Positions 23,357 to 34,473 of a stretch of DNA of 64,000 nt are shown here, piece by piece. The DNA comes from Trichaptum fuscoviolaceum. Its lineage: Eukaryota > Basidiomycota > Agaricomycetes > Hymenochaetales > Trichaptaceae. The DNA is taken from contig CAJSYZ010000005.1 in NCBI GenBank assembly GCA_910574455.1, positions 7,440,001-7,504,000 on the forward strand, read 5' to 3'. Position 1 is the stretch's first letter. Every line of letters begins with the position of its first letter. The notes under the pieces were generated by a model. It was not told the DNA's origin. It saw only the letters and a program-made list of their open reading frames with translations, and did not search any database. Position numbers and translations under genes: made by a program.

Positions 23357-26197
23357 ATGTCGTCTTTTGTTGAGCCTACCGACAGCCGGTTCGTGCTATT
23401 CCAACCGATTGTCGCGTGTTTGTATCGACGTTTACCTAGTTATGTAGGTCTGAAGGTCAGGTGAGCCCGGAGCTACCTCAATTATGGGAGACGCCATTCG
23501 TGAAGCAAGAGGTTGATCGCTTTTTCTTTTTCTCGATCATGAACTTACTCTCTACTCGAAGGGGGATACCCAGTCAACTGTCCTCCAGGCGAAGCCGGAT
23601 AGAAAGATATGGTCGGATTTGGTACGTTCTATCAAATAACTACCTTATCATCTCGCATGACTCGTTTCTTAGCTTCTTGATTTATCTATGACCACTGCAT
23701 TCAACAGCTTAACGTGAGCTCATTCACTATGAGCATCCAAATTTCGACCTCTAAAATCCTAACGCTACTAGCAACGGAACGGATGTTTTGAATGGAGAGG
23801 TAAGTTTCCGCGAAGCATAAGTTTCCCGTTTGGAGCTGATCGGCTGTTATCTAGACTTGTGTTTCCTATCTTTTGTTCTTCATCCTGGTCTGGTGGATCT
23901 GGGTCAGCCAGATCGCATACGATATTCGCTTCACCAAGGGTGACTGGGTTCACCGCATTTCAGTATTCTTGCAATTCATCGTGTTCTGCGCCTTGGCCGC
24001 CTTCACGAAGGATTTCGACATTGGATATAAACTCGTCTCGGATAAGGAGGAGACAGCCGCCGCTGTGGTTCAACAGCAGGATGGGTTTTCTCTTAGCGAG
24101 ATTGACGCTTTCCGGTCCAGGTCGGAGAAGTTGCCTTTACTAAACGCGAGGGGAATATCCACAGTGATGATGCTAAGTCGGGTTTTGCTTCTCTTTCAAT
24201 ACCTTATCAGTGAGTGTTTATTCACATCAATTAATTCTGCTGAATTAAAGTGAGACGGTTACTTCAGCACTTTATCAGGCTGCAAGCATAGAAGAGCTAC
24301 CGTCACGACGGCAAAGGTTCTTCAATTGCCTTAAAGCTGAAAATCTACGCTCTCTCCGTACACACGTAATTTCCCTGATATTGTCGGCTCTGTCATTCTT
24401 CGTCGCGTCTGTGATTTTATCATCAAGCCATGGAGCGGATAAGGGTGCTCAAGTCGCTAAAGTCATTCTTTGGTATTACCCACTCCTTTTCGAAGTGGCC
24501 ATGCATTTCTTGGCCATGTCACAACCCGGACACGTCCTGTATCCAGTTGATCGGGTATTCGAGCGCAGCGCAGTGGTGTTCGTCATCATTCTGGGCGGAG
24601 GTAAGTTTGGCGCGAAGTCGAATTGTTTCCTTTGCTCAATATTCACTAAATGGCGTCTAGGCCTTGATAAGATCACTGAAGGCTTCCAGCTCATCGCGGG
24701 GAATGTTTCTCTCGGAAAGACTGGCGTTTGGTTAATCCTCAGTGCAGCGATTATTTTTATCGGCCAGTTCTCGCTGTACTTTGAGATGACCAAAGGGAAT
24801 GCTATCACCTTGTCAAAGATGAAGGCCGATCCATCGAAACGGTATTGCAGACGTGTCCTCTCGTGGATCTTGTTGCAGCTTGTTTACCACGCATCTCTCA
24901 TCATCATGCTCCAAGGTGAATACTTTTGTTTCTGGGATATTTAATATATTAACAGTTTCATCTATCGGACAGCCATCGCCGCCCTTCTGAAGTTCGGCGT
25001 AAGCGATTATGCTAGTGCTCCAATTTCTTTGCGCGATCTTACTGCATCCTACAGAATCTCGGAATAGCACTAGGTATCCCCCTTCAAATGAATCAGGATG
25101 CTGATAATGCGATTAGGCTCGTGGGGAGCGGTAATCAAATCCCAAACACCACTTTCTCCGACATAGAAAGTCAGCTGGAGAACCTGGGATTTGTATCGGA
25201 CGACCTCGTCTCTTATATCAATTCATTCATATCATCCAACAAATCGGATTCCGAAACCTCATCCGATGATAGCTTTTTTAGAAGAAGCAATATTGACGGC
25301 TCGGACGTGTCTTCATTGCAAACCGCACATAATGCGGCTCTCCAGATCAGCGTTTTAGCGATTTCAGCGATCCTTGATGTAATACGACTTTGGTTTGTTT
25401 ATCCTAGCAAAATTAACTAACTGGCTGTGTTGTTTAGAACTTCGATGCTAGCCCAGATGACAACTCACTGCTGGAGAGCAACATCAGCTTGTTCTGGGAC
25501 CAATTACCGACCGCGACAAGTTTCAATTTTGACGATGGCTGGACGGACATAGCGCAGGGTGCGCTTGCTATAGAAGCTAAGCCTGCTCTGTGGTTCTTCG
25601 GTTCTTCGGTAAGCTGCACCGCATCCTTAAGTATAGACCTACCTGAATTCGTCCCTATAGGGTATGGCCGTCATCTCTCTGGCGGTTCTGAGTCTCTTGA
25701 AATGGTGGGGAGAAATGAGTAAGTTAGACTTTCAACTTACTATGCGTGAACGAAGATAGTAATGATGGTCTTTGCAAGGTGCCTATCGTTGGACCGTAAT
25801 TGGGAGCCGCCTGATTCTCGGAGTATCCAGCTGTCTTCTATCTTTTGTTGATGTCAATGAGAAAAGCCAGAGTCTTGCCACTTACGGGGATCGTCTCGGT
25901 CTAGGAGGTGCAGCGTTGTGGAGTTTAGCCTCGAGATCTCTGCTGTAAGCCAACTTTCGGTCATTTTGGGGTTTTTTCCTGACAAAATCATACAGCATCC
26001 CTACATTCGCCATTCTTTTGGTCGCGGAACAAGTTGCAGAGTTGGTGAGATTATCGGAAGTGCTCTCAATCAACTAACGTTCTTACTGACTAGCATTCAA
26101 ATTTCAGGCTTTAACATTCAAGTATTCTAAACGTTTTAAAGACAGTGACATCGAACAGGCAGTAAAATTCGTTGATAAAGGCAAGATGGAAGATTAG
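23357..26197 (+). CDS. LtrA-like (low temperature requirement A) multi-span membrane protein, copy 1
   Basis: Many-exon gene; exon phases could be followed from TCVSYLLFFILVWWIWVSQ (from 23855) to the stop at 26195-26197. The block WWIWVSQIAYDIRFTKGDW followed by HRISVFLQFIVF is characteristic of the LtrA family (PF06772-type), and further hydrophobic segments give about 8-10 spans. Later blocks are RTHVISLILSALSFFVA, SAVVFVIILGGGLDKITEGF, WFFGSSGMAVISLAVLSLL and IPTFAILLVAEQVAEL. The C-terminus is a charged tail (KRFKDSDIEQAVKFVDKGK). The fungal family has no established biochemical role. The start is uncertain: the ATG at 23357 (MSSFVEPTDSRF) is the best candidate, but the first intron could not be placed with confidence. 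It lies tail to tail with a paralogue, only 152 bp apart. Confidence 0.7.
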
Positions 26198-26349
26198 TTA
26201 TCTTTATTAATTGCGGAGGAATGGGAGGACTGCGTAGATGAGGACGAAGTACTATGCAATAAATACATAAATAAACTGGTATCTGAAGTCATCACATCGA
26301 TGACATTGATATGTATAGGATAAGCTTGCTCGTTGAGCCAGAAGCTCGG

Positions 26350-29300
26350 CTATACGGTCGTCCTGCGGAGAACGCCTATGTCAGAGTGATCTGAGTCCTG
26401 GCTTTCCCTCGTATCATATTTGTCCGTCTGATCGACTGTTTCTCTGCTCCTTGCTCTTCTGCTCATGATGGAGATGTAAATCTGAGAAACAAATAGAATT
26501 AGTCTCAATCTGAGCGGATAAGAATACTGTATCTCTCACAAGCTCAATGACTTGGTCGCATGCTAGTATAATAGCAAATAAAGGGATCCTATAATACATA
26601 TGATTAGTAAGAAGAAGTGCAAGTATATTTGGAGGAACTCGCGGTAAGGAGTGTGCTACCAAAATCATGATAGCAGATCCACTGAATTCGAACGATACAC
26701 TGTTCTCGTCCACTGTTAAAAGAGAATGTTTGTAGTTGATGTCCAACAGCGATAGTAGGCATGTTGCGACTCCAAAGAATAGGCGAAGATAGACAACGAA
26801 TCGGCGGTAGTGATCTGTAACATAATTAGCCATGGTTTATACAGTACAATAAACAAATGTGAATTCTTCATGTGGACATTACTTACTCATCTCTTTCCAA
26901 CATTTGATGAGGCCGAGAATACCTAGAGAGAATAGGGTTGCGCCCTACATTATATACATTTAGCTGATGTACTAGGAGGGCTTTAACGAAGATTGTACTG
27001 ACCGCAGAGCCAAAGAACCAAAGTGCAGACCTCCCATCCGTACTTAATGTAAGTGCGAGGACATCTCCATACCTTTCAGTGAAGTTGAAATCAGTCTCAG
27101 TGAGAGTTATATTCATATATAGTTCCATTTCGCTTCCGAGGGCGGAATTAGGATCGGGGGTCGAATCAAAACTCTACAATCTTTGAGCAGTTGCCAAAAG
27201 AAAAAAGTCTAGATCGCTTACTTCGAGTATAGCATATATCATATAGATTCCCCCTTTCAGAACTGCGTTTTTTGCGACTCGGGGGCCTGCTAGACCACTT
27301 GTGTTTGTTTCGTGACCATCTGCTACGCCTTCGTTGACGACTTCGACGATATCATTGATATCGAGGCCTATTGCTTTGACTTCGTTGCTGATGTTGAAAT
27401 CAGTGCTGGTGAGGTTTTGATTTCCTCCAGAAGCATGCAAAGCGTCATTTGCTTCCTTTAGAAACTTCTGAGGGAGCGTTAGAGCTCTGACAACATTCTA
27501 TGACCACAGTGTCAATATTAAGAACTCAATCCGATAAACAATCGTCTCACATCAAACTGCAACAGAACAGCAATGGCTGTACAGAATTATGTGAGTTTTG
27601 AGATTTATAGGTGCACATTGAACATCACCTTGCAACATGACAATGAGAGCCGCAAAGTATACAAAGTGAAAAAGAAACCAAGTTAGGATACGTCGATAAT
27701 AACGATTGTGCGTTCGTAGAATCTCGTTGTTTTTCAACATCTCGAAGTACATTGCAAATTGTGCAATGAACACTACAGCGCTTGCAATGATCAAGCCTGC
27801 GCCAGCGCCGCCAACATTTGTATTCCCAGTAAGAAACTGAAAACCCTCCGTGATTTTGTCCAGACCTGAAATGCGTCAGAAATAACCCAAGGAAGGGCCT
27901 GAAATCGTACCGCCACCAAGTATGATCACAAACGCAGCTGCACATCGAACAGAAGTTCCCTTCGCTGGATATGGGGAGTGACCGCTTTGCGACGAGGCGA
28001 TGTAATGAGCTCCCATCTCCATGATTATTGGAGCATACCAGAGAACAATCTTCACAGCCTGGGATCCTTTATCGGAACCGATGTGAGAGTCAAGGACAAT
28101 AAACGCGGCGAGGTATGACAAAGAAGACAATAGAAGAGAAACGATGTGCGTTTGTAGCGATCTATAAGACGACCCCGTGAGACAAGTCCGAAGTCTCGTC
28201 AGCGGTGAGGAAGTCCTTGACGTGCTTGGTGTGCAGTACAAAACTAGAGCTACAATAAGGTCCTATCATGTCTGAACCAATGGTTTCGCTCACCCAGAAT
28301 GTACTGAATTAGGAGCAGCAGACGGCCGAGGAACATTACCATTGAAGTCCCTTTGGCATTTAGTACCGGTAAGTGGTCTGCGCGGAACTGAGCAGCATCA
28401 ATTTCTGAAGCAGTATTGTTTTGGAACTGTTCATCCTGTATTACAATCTGTTGATCCTCGTCGTTGACAATTTTGTACCCGATATCAAAGTCCCTCGTAA
28501 AAGCGGCTAGAGCGCCGAATATTACGAATTGCAGAAACAATGATATGCGATGTATCCAGTCGCTCTTTGCGAAGCGGACGTCGTAGGCTACACGACTGGC
28601 CCAAGTCCACCAGACGATGATAAAGAATGCCACGTAGGAAATGCAGGTCTATGGTTTGAATGAGTTGGCAGATGGGTTGGGACCTTGTCCTAGACTCACT
28701 TCACTGTCAATGACATTCACGCCATTCCTTAATTACGAAGTTAAGCTAAAACGAAACTTGCACTGAGAATGAATAATCTTACGACAAGCTATTAAATGTT
28801 GTGGTCATTGATATGTCTATGAGCTGAGAGTCTGTCAATTACTACTCGGTAATCTCCATTGCAAAGGCAGGCATACCAGGTCCGACCATGGTTTGTGGTC
28901 AGGATAAGTCTGAAACCCGTTGGGGCTACACTCCAACTTGTCAAAGGAACTGTCAGCTTTGTATACAAAGGACTGAAGGGGCTTACGGGTTCATCCTCCT
29001 CATCATTTTCTTCATCTTCAACGTGCTCTCGATGTGGGTCAAAGGGTGACTCCCACAAACGCGGTAGTACTAGATCACAAACCTTCTGATGCCTATGAAC
29101 CGTAAGACTTTCAGTCGAATGGCTTGAGCTCGGGGAGGCTTACTCTGCGCAAGACATTTAGAGAGTTATGGTGTAAGTGAGGATAGAGGGTGTGAAGTGT
29201 CACTTGCAGGAGCTCTGCCAGTGCCGTAGAATAGTCTTTATCAACTTCAAGAGGCGGCGCAACCGAAATGCCGAGAGGCTGTAGCTCACAGGCATTGTCT
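26350..29300 (-). CDS. LtrA-like (low temperature requirement A) multi-span membrane protein, copy 2
   Basis: Paralogue of the preceding gene on the other strand, with the same exon order: LPRLWESPF, YPDHKPWSDL, NGVNVIDSE, then TCISYVAFFIIVWWTWASR and AYDVRFAKSDW, QTHIVSLLLSSLSYLAAF, CAAAFVIILGGG, ALWFFGSAV and IPLFAIILACDQVIEL. The last exon continues after an intron (IYISIMSRRARSRE) to a stop at 26350-26352. The 5' boundary is uncertain: homology to copy 1 fades upstream of about 29060, and a weakly similar leader (LYPHLHHNSLNVLRR) suggests a start near 29300. The two copies keep equivalent intron positions, so they arose by duplication of genomic DNA and not by retroposition. Confidence 0.68.
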
Positions 29301-30598
29301 CCACATGTCAATGGTCCGGTGGATACCTCGCTTAATGCTTACATTGATGGTAAGTACCGTTCCAATGTTTCGTGTCATCGCTGTATAATCCTCCGAATCG
29401 AGCGAACTTTGGCCTTCAGACTAACGCCATTTGAAAACACACGAGTATTCTATAAATGAGTAGCATTAGCCGATGATCAATCAATCAAGAGTACAAGATG
29501 CAGATTACTGTCGAGCTGGCGTCTTTCTGTTGAGGAATACAATGTTGTTGATTCGGGGCGCTAACTTATCCATTTTTGCATCACGGCGACCCGGCCTCCT
29601 AACAAGGAGGTTTACAGCCTCGCATTTTGTGGAGCTGGTTGCGGCGCAGAAGTCGCGCTGGTACATGATCGTGTTCTCCCTCCTAACTAAATATATGACC
29701 TATGAAGTAGTAATCGGACAGTTAGTAATGTTTGCTCCGTCAGTGTGCTCGATTGGTGTTCTGAGATTACTCTATCTTCAGAAACGAAGGTAAGAACGAT
29801 CAGCTTCCAGAGTCGTCAGACTTATACTTCTAGTGTGCGTGCGTGTCATTGACGAATGAAACGATAATTAACTTGAAGGCCGGCTGAGATGACATACTGA
29901 ACTCGATGAGAATGAACATTGCTGAGGACTCCGAGTCGCGAAAGACTTCAAAAACTTTTTGATGATCATGAGATTAAGCTGGTATTTGGTATCCTCATCA
30001 GCGCCGGAAAAGGATCATATTTTACTAGCGAGAGGTTGCCGCGCTTGGTATGTGTATGGATGGAACTTGCAAGAGTACAGTATGAACTGGGCGGGCGACC
30101 GTCGCCAGTGGACGACGCGGATGGAGAAAGTCGAATTTTAAGTTCAACTTGAAGTTGAACCTGAGATCACGTGAAATTTGCTTAATTATTACATCACGTG
30201 ATGGTAGATTAAAGCGCGTCGCGACGGTGACGCGTCGCTACAGTACAAGCGAGAGCTTCTAGTTGTCCGATCGACTAACACGCTGAGGATTTCCTGAAGT
30301 CCCCAGTTTCGTCATCATCGAATACTATGTACCTACACGTAGATCACATCACGAATCACGATTCTGCTATCGGTCGTTCCACGTCATGTCAGCTGTGACG
30401 ATCCGTTCTCCTTTTCGGCTCTAGTTTATGGGTTACACTAAAAGCCTTCTCCAAAGTAGCAGTGATAAGCTCTCTTAGTCTCTTGACAACATTCAGGTTT
30501 AAAGCTTTGCGAACTTTTTAAACATTATTATTACAGTTCTCAGCAAATTAGCAGCCCCAAAGTATACAGCTGTATAAGACAGACTGGCATATGCAAAG
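29301..30598. other. Stretch without a supported gene
   Basis: Upstream region of LtrA copy 2 and 3' flank of family B copy 2. Short open frames (29473-29793, 29919-30152) show no conserved feature. A cluster of palindromic motifs occupies 30142-30235 (separate entry). Confidence 0.4.
30142..30235. promoter_or_regulatory. Cluster of palindromic motifs (E-box and MCB-like)
   Basis: A 19-bp palindrome with 9-bp arms and one central base (30142-30160), two CACGTG E-boxes (30168-30173 and 30195-30200, the second inside ATCACGTGAT) and one ACGCGT (30230-30235), all within 94 bp. CACGTG is the core site of bHLH factors and ACGCGT that of MBF-type cell-cycle factors in fungi. The nearest downstream gene on either side is about 0.4-0.9 kb away, so the target is unclear. 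Confidence 0.4.
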
Positions 30599-32098
30599 CT
30601 ACGGTAAAGTTGCCTGTATAAGGTCAACGAATCCCGCCCATATGTTCGTTTCCCGAATGCCACGACTTAATTTCACTGATGAGCCACAGAAACGCGAAAC
30701 ATGACTAAAGCCCAACATTGAGCTGAAGAACCCGAGCCCCTTGAGTGTAATCTTCTCGAGAGCTTCAGTGCCGCTACGTTCCAGTAACGCTACAATTTCC
30801 TGATCCGCCTGCCCCATGTCGTCTTTTCCGACCTGGATGATTAACTCCTTCAGCTGTAACGGAAGTCTCTTTGGCAACTCGTCTTTTATCATGTTCAGGT
30901 AGAGGACCTCGATGTTTTGAGCCAAAGGATAAACGGCGTTGTATACCGTACCACCCGAAGAAGCGAGGAAGAGGCGTTTTAGATTGGAAAAGCCGGGTCC
31001 GTTGCTGCAAGCAATAGTAACGTCCGCGTTGTTGGGGAGACAGTCGGGAGAGATAATCAAGTTCTCTAGCGAAGGGCTGTCTTGAGAATGGATGATCCAA
31101 TGAAGAAAGTGTCCGGGAAGTGATAGTAGGTGGTGTGGAGTATTCAGGATGAGTGTCTTTATGTTTGGTGCTTTCAAGTTCCTCAGCTTCTCAGTGAGCT
31201 GGGTCTCCGCAACCACCTTGGAGCACTGCAGGCCGCTAAGCCACAGAGTAGTCAACCTCTTCAGATTTGACAAAGCTTCGCACAGCTCAAATAAGTAAGG
31301 GGTGCTTTCGTTCTCCTGTGACCCATAGTGTAGTTCGGGGGCCCTCCATATTGGAAAAAGGAGCACCTCCAAGTTCGTCAAACGACCGATTGTCCCGATT
31401 ACGAGACGCATGCTTTCCTCGTATTTGCCCGAAGCGTAGTTGGTCATTCCAATCGATAGCGAACGTAAGTTTGGTAAATGCAAAAGCAGGTTGTTCAATA
31501 GTCGCAAGCTCGAATCTTCACCCCAATTATAGTCAACCGCGAGCTCCCTGATTGCCAATGCGACTGGCCGACTTGGTTTCCTCGGTATAGTCCCATTCGT
31601 GCAACAGTACCGCATATGAAGCAGAGAGTGTACAAGCGGCAGCCAGGAACGATGGACAAGCGACATGTTTCGAAGAGAACGGATCAACTTGCGGAACTCT
31701 ATCCTTTTCTCTTGGTATGCAGTCGCGAGGTGATCGTTTGAAGCTACTGCGCCCACGAAAGTGCCCATTTCTAGCCGCATTGTGTCGATGACACCCTCCA
31801 GTACCACGAGTGGGAACCCCGATGTAGAGTTAGGGGTTCTATGTTGCAGATTCTTTCTATGCTTTGCAGCAAGCCTTTCTAAATCTGCTCCCGTCTTGAA
31901 AGTGAGCTCTGCCGTCCTGATGTCCGGGTCGTTTAATAGCTCAAGCAGTTGGTCGAACCCAGAGGCCGAAAGACCATGAGACAACGCAAATTGGCCAATG
32001 CGAGAGTCGACTGAATTCCTGACAGGAATCAAGATTTTCGTCACAGGATCGTGAATGCTGAACTCGTATTTTCTAAGAGCTTCGTATGATAGATCCAT
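30599..32098 (-). CDS. F-box/leucine-rich-like protein, family B copy 2 (B2)
   Basis: Single-exon, 499 residues from MDLSYEALRKYEFSIHDPV. The start is set by the near-identical N-terminus of copy 1 (5695); the 40 in-frame codons upstream have no ATG start and are not conserved. The split F-box-like region reads FPLVVLEGVIDTM and NMSLVHRSWLPL, and leucine-rich segments include LLLHLPNLRSLSIGMT and LKRLTTLWLSGLQC. The frame is intact. It is divergent from A2 across 211 bp. The N-terminal ~60 residues are closer to copy 1 than to copy 3. Confidence 0.75.
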   Translation of the reverse strand: MDLSYEALRKYEFSIHDPVTKILIPVRNSVDSRIGQFALSHGLSASGFDQLLELLNDPDIRTAELTFKTGADLERLAAKHRKNLQHRTPNSTSGFPLVVLEGVIDTMRLEMGTFVGAVASNDHLATAYQEKRIEFRKLIRSLRNMSLVHRSWLPLVHSLLHMRYCCTNGTIPRKPSRPVALAIRELAVDYNWGEDSSLRLLNNLLLHLPNLRSLSIGMTNYASGKYEESMRLVIGTIGRLTNLEVLLFPIWRAPELHYGSQENESTPYLFELCEALSNLKRLTTLWLSGLQCSKVVAETQLTEKLRNLKAPNIKTLILNTPHHLLSLPGHFLHWIIHSQDSPSLENLIISPDCLPNNADVTIACSNGPGFSNLKRLFLASSGGTVYNAVYPLAQNIEVLYLNMIKDELPKRLPLQLKELIIQVGKDDMGQADQEIVALLERSGTEALEKITLKGLGFFSSMLGFSHVSRFCGSSVKLSRGIRETNIWAGFVDLIQATLP

Positions 32099-32309
32099 CA
32101 GAATTAGACAGGGGGTGAAAGGTGTGATGGTGGCAGCAAAAGAAGCTGTAACTAAGTCGGAAAGATGAAAATATCCTGAGACTGCCCTAAACTGAACTAA
32201 ATATAAATCTGACTGCAACTTGAAGTCTTACTACTTAGAAGTACGTAATATTAAGAACTCTTGCAAGTGAACTCGGTGCACAAAACCGTTCTGCCCTCTA
32301 CTCCACAGC
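32099..32309. promoter_or_regulatory. Putative bidirectional promoter of the B2/A2 pair
   Basis: 211 bp between the two divergent ATGs. AT-rich sequence with a TATAAAT-like element at about 32202-32208 (plus strand) lies roughly midway. The CAACTTGAAGT motif at about 32216-32226 resembles the AAGTTCAA motifs seen elsewhere in the window. Confidence 0.45.
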
Positions 32310-33953
32310 ATGGCTTCAGAAGACCCACATCCATTTATTGATAATGGCGCGTACTTTAAGGATACAAATGGCTATGTACAATTCCCGTCGCAGTCAGATG
32401 CGATGCTCGCCAGCCTTCAGTTGTTTCACGAGGTTCCATGCCGCATCATGAACCTCATCATCTCCACCGTCACTCATCCGGACTTCGACGCAAAGCAGGT
32501 CACGCTCAAAAGCTCTGTGGATGTTATACAGATCACGGAGGAGGCCCGATTGCAGGACAGGATGGCCGTCGTGCACAGAAGGTCACTGAATGTTGACGGA
32601 CAGATGGAGCAAACCGATGTTCCGCAATTCGTTCTATACCAGGTCCTTGATATCGTCCATGAACGGCGGCAGGAAACCGTCAGAAGGATGTTTGAGAGAA
32701 CTATGGACGACTATAGTCAATTCAACGAAAGGATCCCAGAGGACGATGTCTTATCTAACATGAGTCTTGTCCATCGATCCTGGGCATTTCCCGCTCAGCA
32801 GACGCTTGGTCGCATCATCTGTATTCGCAAACCGATAGAGAATGTTGATGCTCTCTTTCAGCGGGAAAATAGGGCAATCTACGGCCCCTGGACATCCACT
32901 GTTGCCATAGTCTTCGTCTCGCTGAAGCATACATATGTCCGAGATTTGGACCGAGAAGTTATCGAATTCGGATTATTGAAGAAATTCGAATATTTGCACC
33001 GCCTGCTTCTCAGCCTTCCAAATCTCAAACGCATCTATATCAGAAGCTATTTACCTCTCTTGACGAAATGGACTAACTTCACATTTCGGGAGATGGTTCG
33101 GCAAACCGCACATCTCGAGGAACTTGTGTTGCAGACATTGTCGCAAATCGCGTTTAACCTTGACCCGATGTTCGAGAACGAAATCGTATCAGATAGCTTA
33201 CAATCTCTGAGCATAGGAGGAGTATCTCTCTCTGGCAAGGCCCGAAATTCCATATTGCAAAGCTCAAACTTCGCATTGCCGCACTTACGCAGTCTTAGCT
33301 TTGGAAACAGCTCATGGACACGTTATTCGGTATCAGGGCTTCTGTTGGCTCTTCTATCCATCCTCTCCGCAAGATCAAGTCCATATCTCAGCTCCTTTAC
33401 CATATCCCATGGTCTAACCATCACGGCGGTTGAAAGGGATCTTTCACCGAGACAATGTATCTCACTGTTTGAACATCTTTCCACGCTGCGCATCGATTCT
33501 ATGGAAGCACATCGCTGGCTTAAATGGATTGGTCCATACTGCTCCAGTCTCGAAACGATTGAACTCACGATGAGATCATGGACCTACATGGCGGGTATGT
33601 TATCGCCTTTGCCCATCACAACACAGTGCCTAAACCTTCGAATCCGTGAGGCCAATATCCCTGTACACCTCGCATGTGTAGGATATTGCGCAAGGGAGCT
33701 CCTGGGAATAGCTCGTTCCACCAGCCACTCCGCATTGAAACTGATAACGTTCAGTGTTCCTTGCGCTAAGCGTATGGAATATCCTACAGAGGTACAGGAA
33801 CCGATAAACCTCTACGAAGCTAGAATGCAGGAGTTTCTCACCGATATGGACGCGGTGTGCAGGGAGGCTGGGATTAGACTTGAGTTTTCGTGGGCAGAGC
33901 AATGCGTAATATATGATGATCCGGCGCCGCAGGAGGAATGGCAAGATGAGTAG
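32310..33953 (+). CDS. F-box/leucine-rich-like protein, family A copy 2 (A2)
   Basis: Intact single-exon gene of 547 residues, start MASEDPHPFIDNGAY. Residues about 29-76 differ from copy 1 at only a few positions (SDAMLASLQLF, EVPCRIMNLIISTV, SSVDVIQI). F-box-like halves: VPQFVLYQVLDIV (about 104-116) and NMSLVHRSW (about 150-158). The leucine-rich region has LLLSLPNLKRIYIRSYLPLL and LPHLRSLSFG. The tail ends in LEFSWAEQCVIYDD. By eye it is closer to copy 3 than to copy 1 over the central region (QTLGRIICIRK, YGPWTS, EVIEFGLLK). SCF adaptor function is inferred from family only. Confidence 0.75.
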   Translation: MASEDPHPFIDNGAYFKDTNGYVQFPSQSDAMLASLQLFHEVPCRIMNLIISTVTHPDFDAKQVTLKSSVDVIQITEEARLQDRMAVVHRRSLNVDGQMEQTDVPQFVLYQVLDIVHERRQETVRRMFERTMDDYSQFNERIPEDDVLSNMSLVHRSWAFPAQQTLGRIICIRKPIENVDALFQRENRAIYGPWTSTVAIVFVSLKHTYVRDLDREVIEFGLLKKFEYLHRLLLSLPNLKRIYIRSYLPLLTKWTNFTFREMVRQTAHLEELVLQTLSQIAFNLDPMFENEIVSDSLQSLSIGGVSLSGKARNSILQSSNFALPHLRSLSFGNSSWTRYSVSGLLLALLSILSARSSPYLSSFTISHGLTITAVERDLSPRQCISLFEHLSTLRIDSMEAHRWLKWIGPYCSSLETIELTMRSWTYMAGMLSPLPITTQCLNLRIREANIPVHLACVGYCARELLGIARSTSHSALKLITFSVPCAKRMEYPTEVQEPINLYEARMQEFLTDMDAVCREAGIRLEFSWAEQCVIYDDPAPQEEWQDE

Positions 33954-34473
33954 CTTCCATGTCTAAACTACATTGGACATATTTAGGATAAGATTAGAAA
34001 GCATAGCAAGGATATGTCTCATATGTATGTCTTCCACTGGCACTCACGCAGTAAAGAGAACTTAACATTTACGTGGGCTAACTTGTAATTATGTTTTGAT
34101 AAGAGGGAGTGAATCGTATATTGACTGTATCTTGGGTGCTAACGATGACTTTCAAACTAGAAGGATGTGACAGGGACTTAAGAGTTCAGAATGCGGGAGT
34201 TTCGAATCGAGAAGGCGACATACGGAAGGTGTGGATTTGATTCTATAGTCAGAGCAACGCCAAAATCGATCTGAGTCGTAGGAGGAATTGGATGCTATTC
34301 GGGAGGTACATACAATATGTAAAGTTTAGATAAACAAAGAAAGTGCCATATTTTATAGAACCAGGAAAACATAACATAATGATAAGCTTCTAGGCATATG
34401 TAGAGAGTATTGAGTGAGCTGGCATATAGAACAGTGTGTAGATAAGCGCGTATGTTATATACGAGAATGCGTT
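33954..34473. other. Convergent intergenic stretch
   Basis: 3' flanks of A2 (plus) and the next minus-strand gene. AT-rich; nothing else recognised. Confidence 0.45.

Noticed and set aside
30599..33953. Reading the F-box pairs as transposon genes
   Set aside because: No transposase, reverse transcriptase, terminal repeat or target-site duplication was seen around any of the three pairs.
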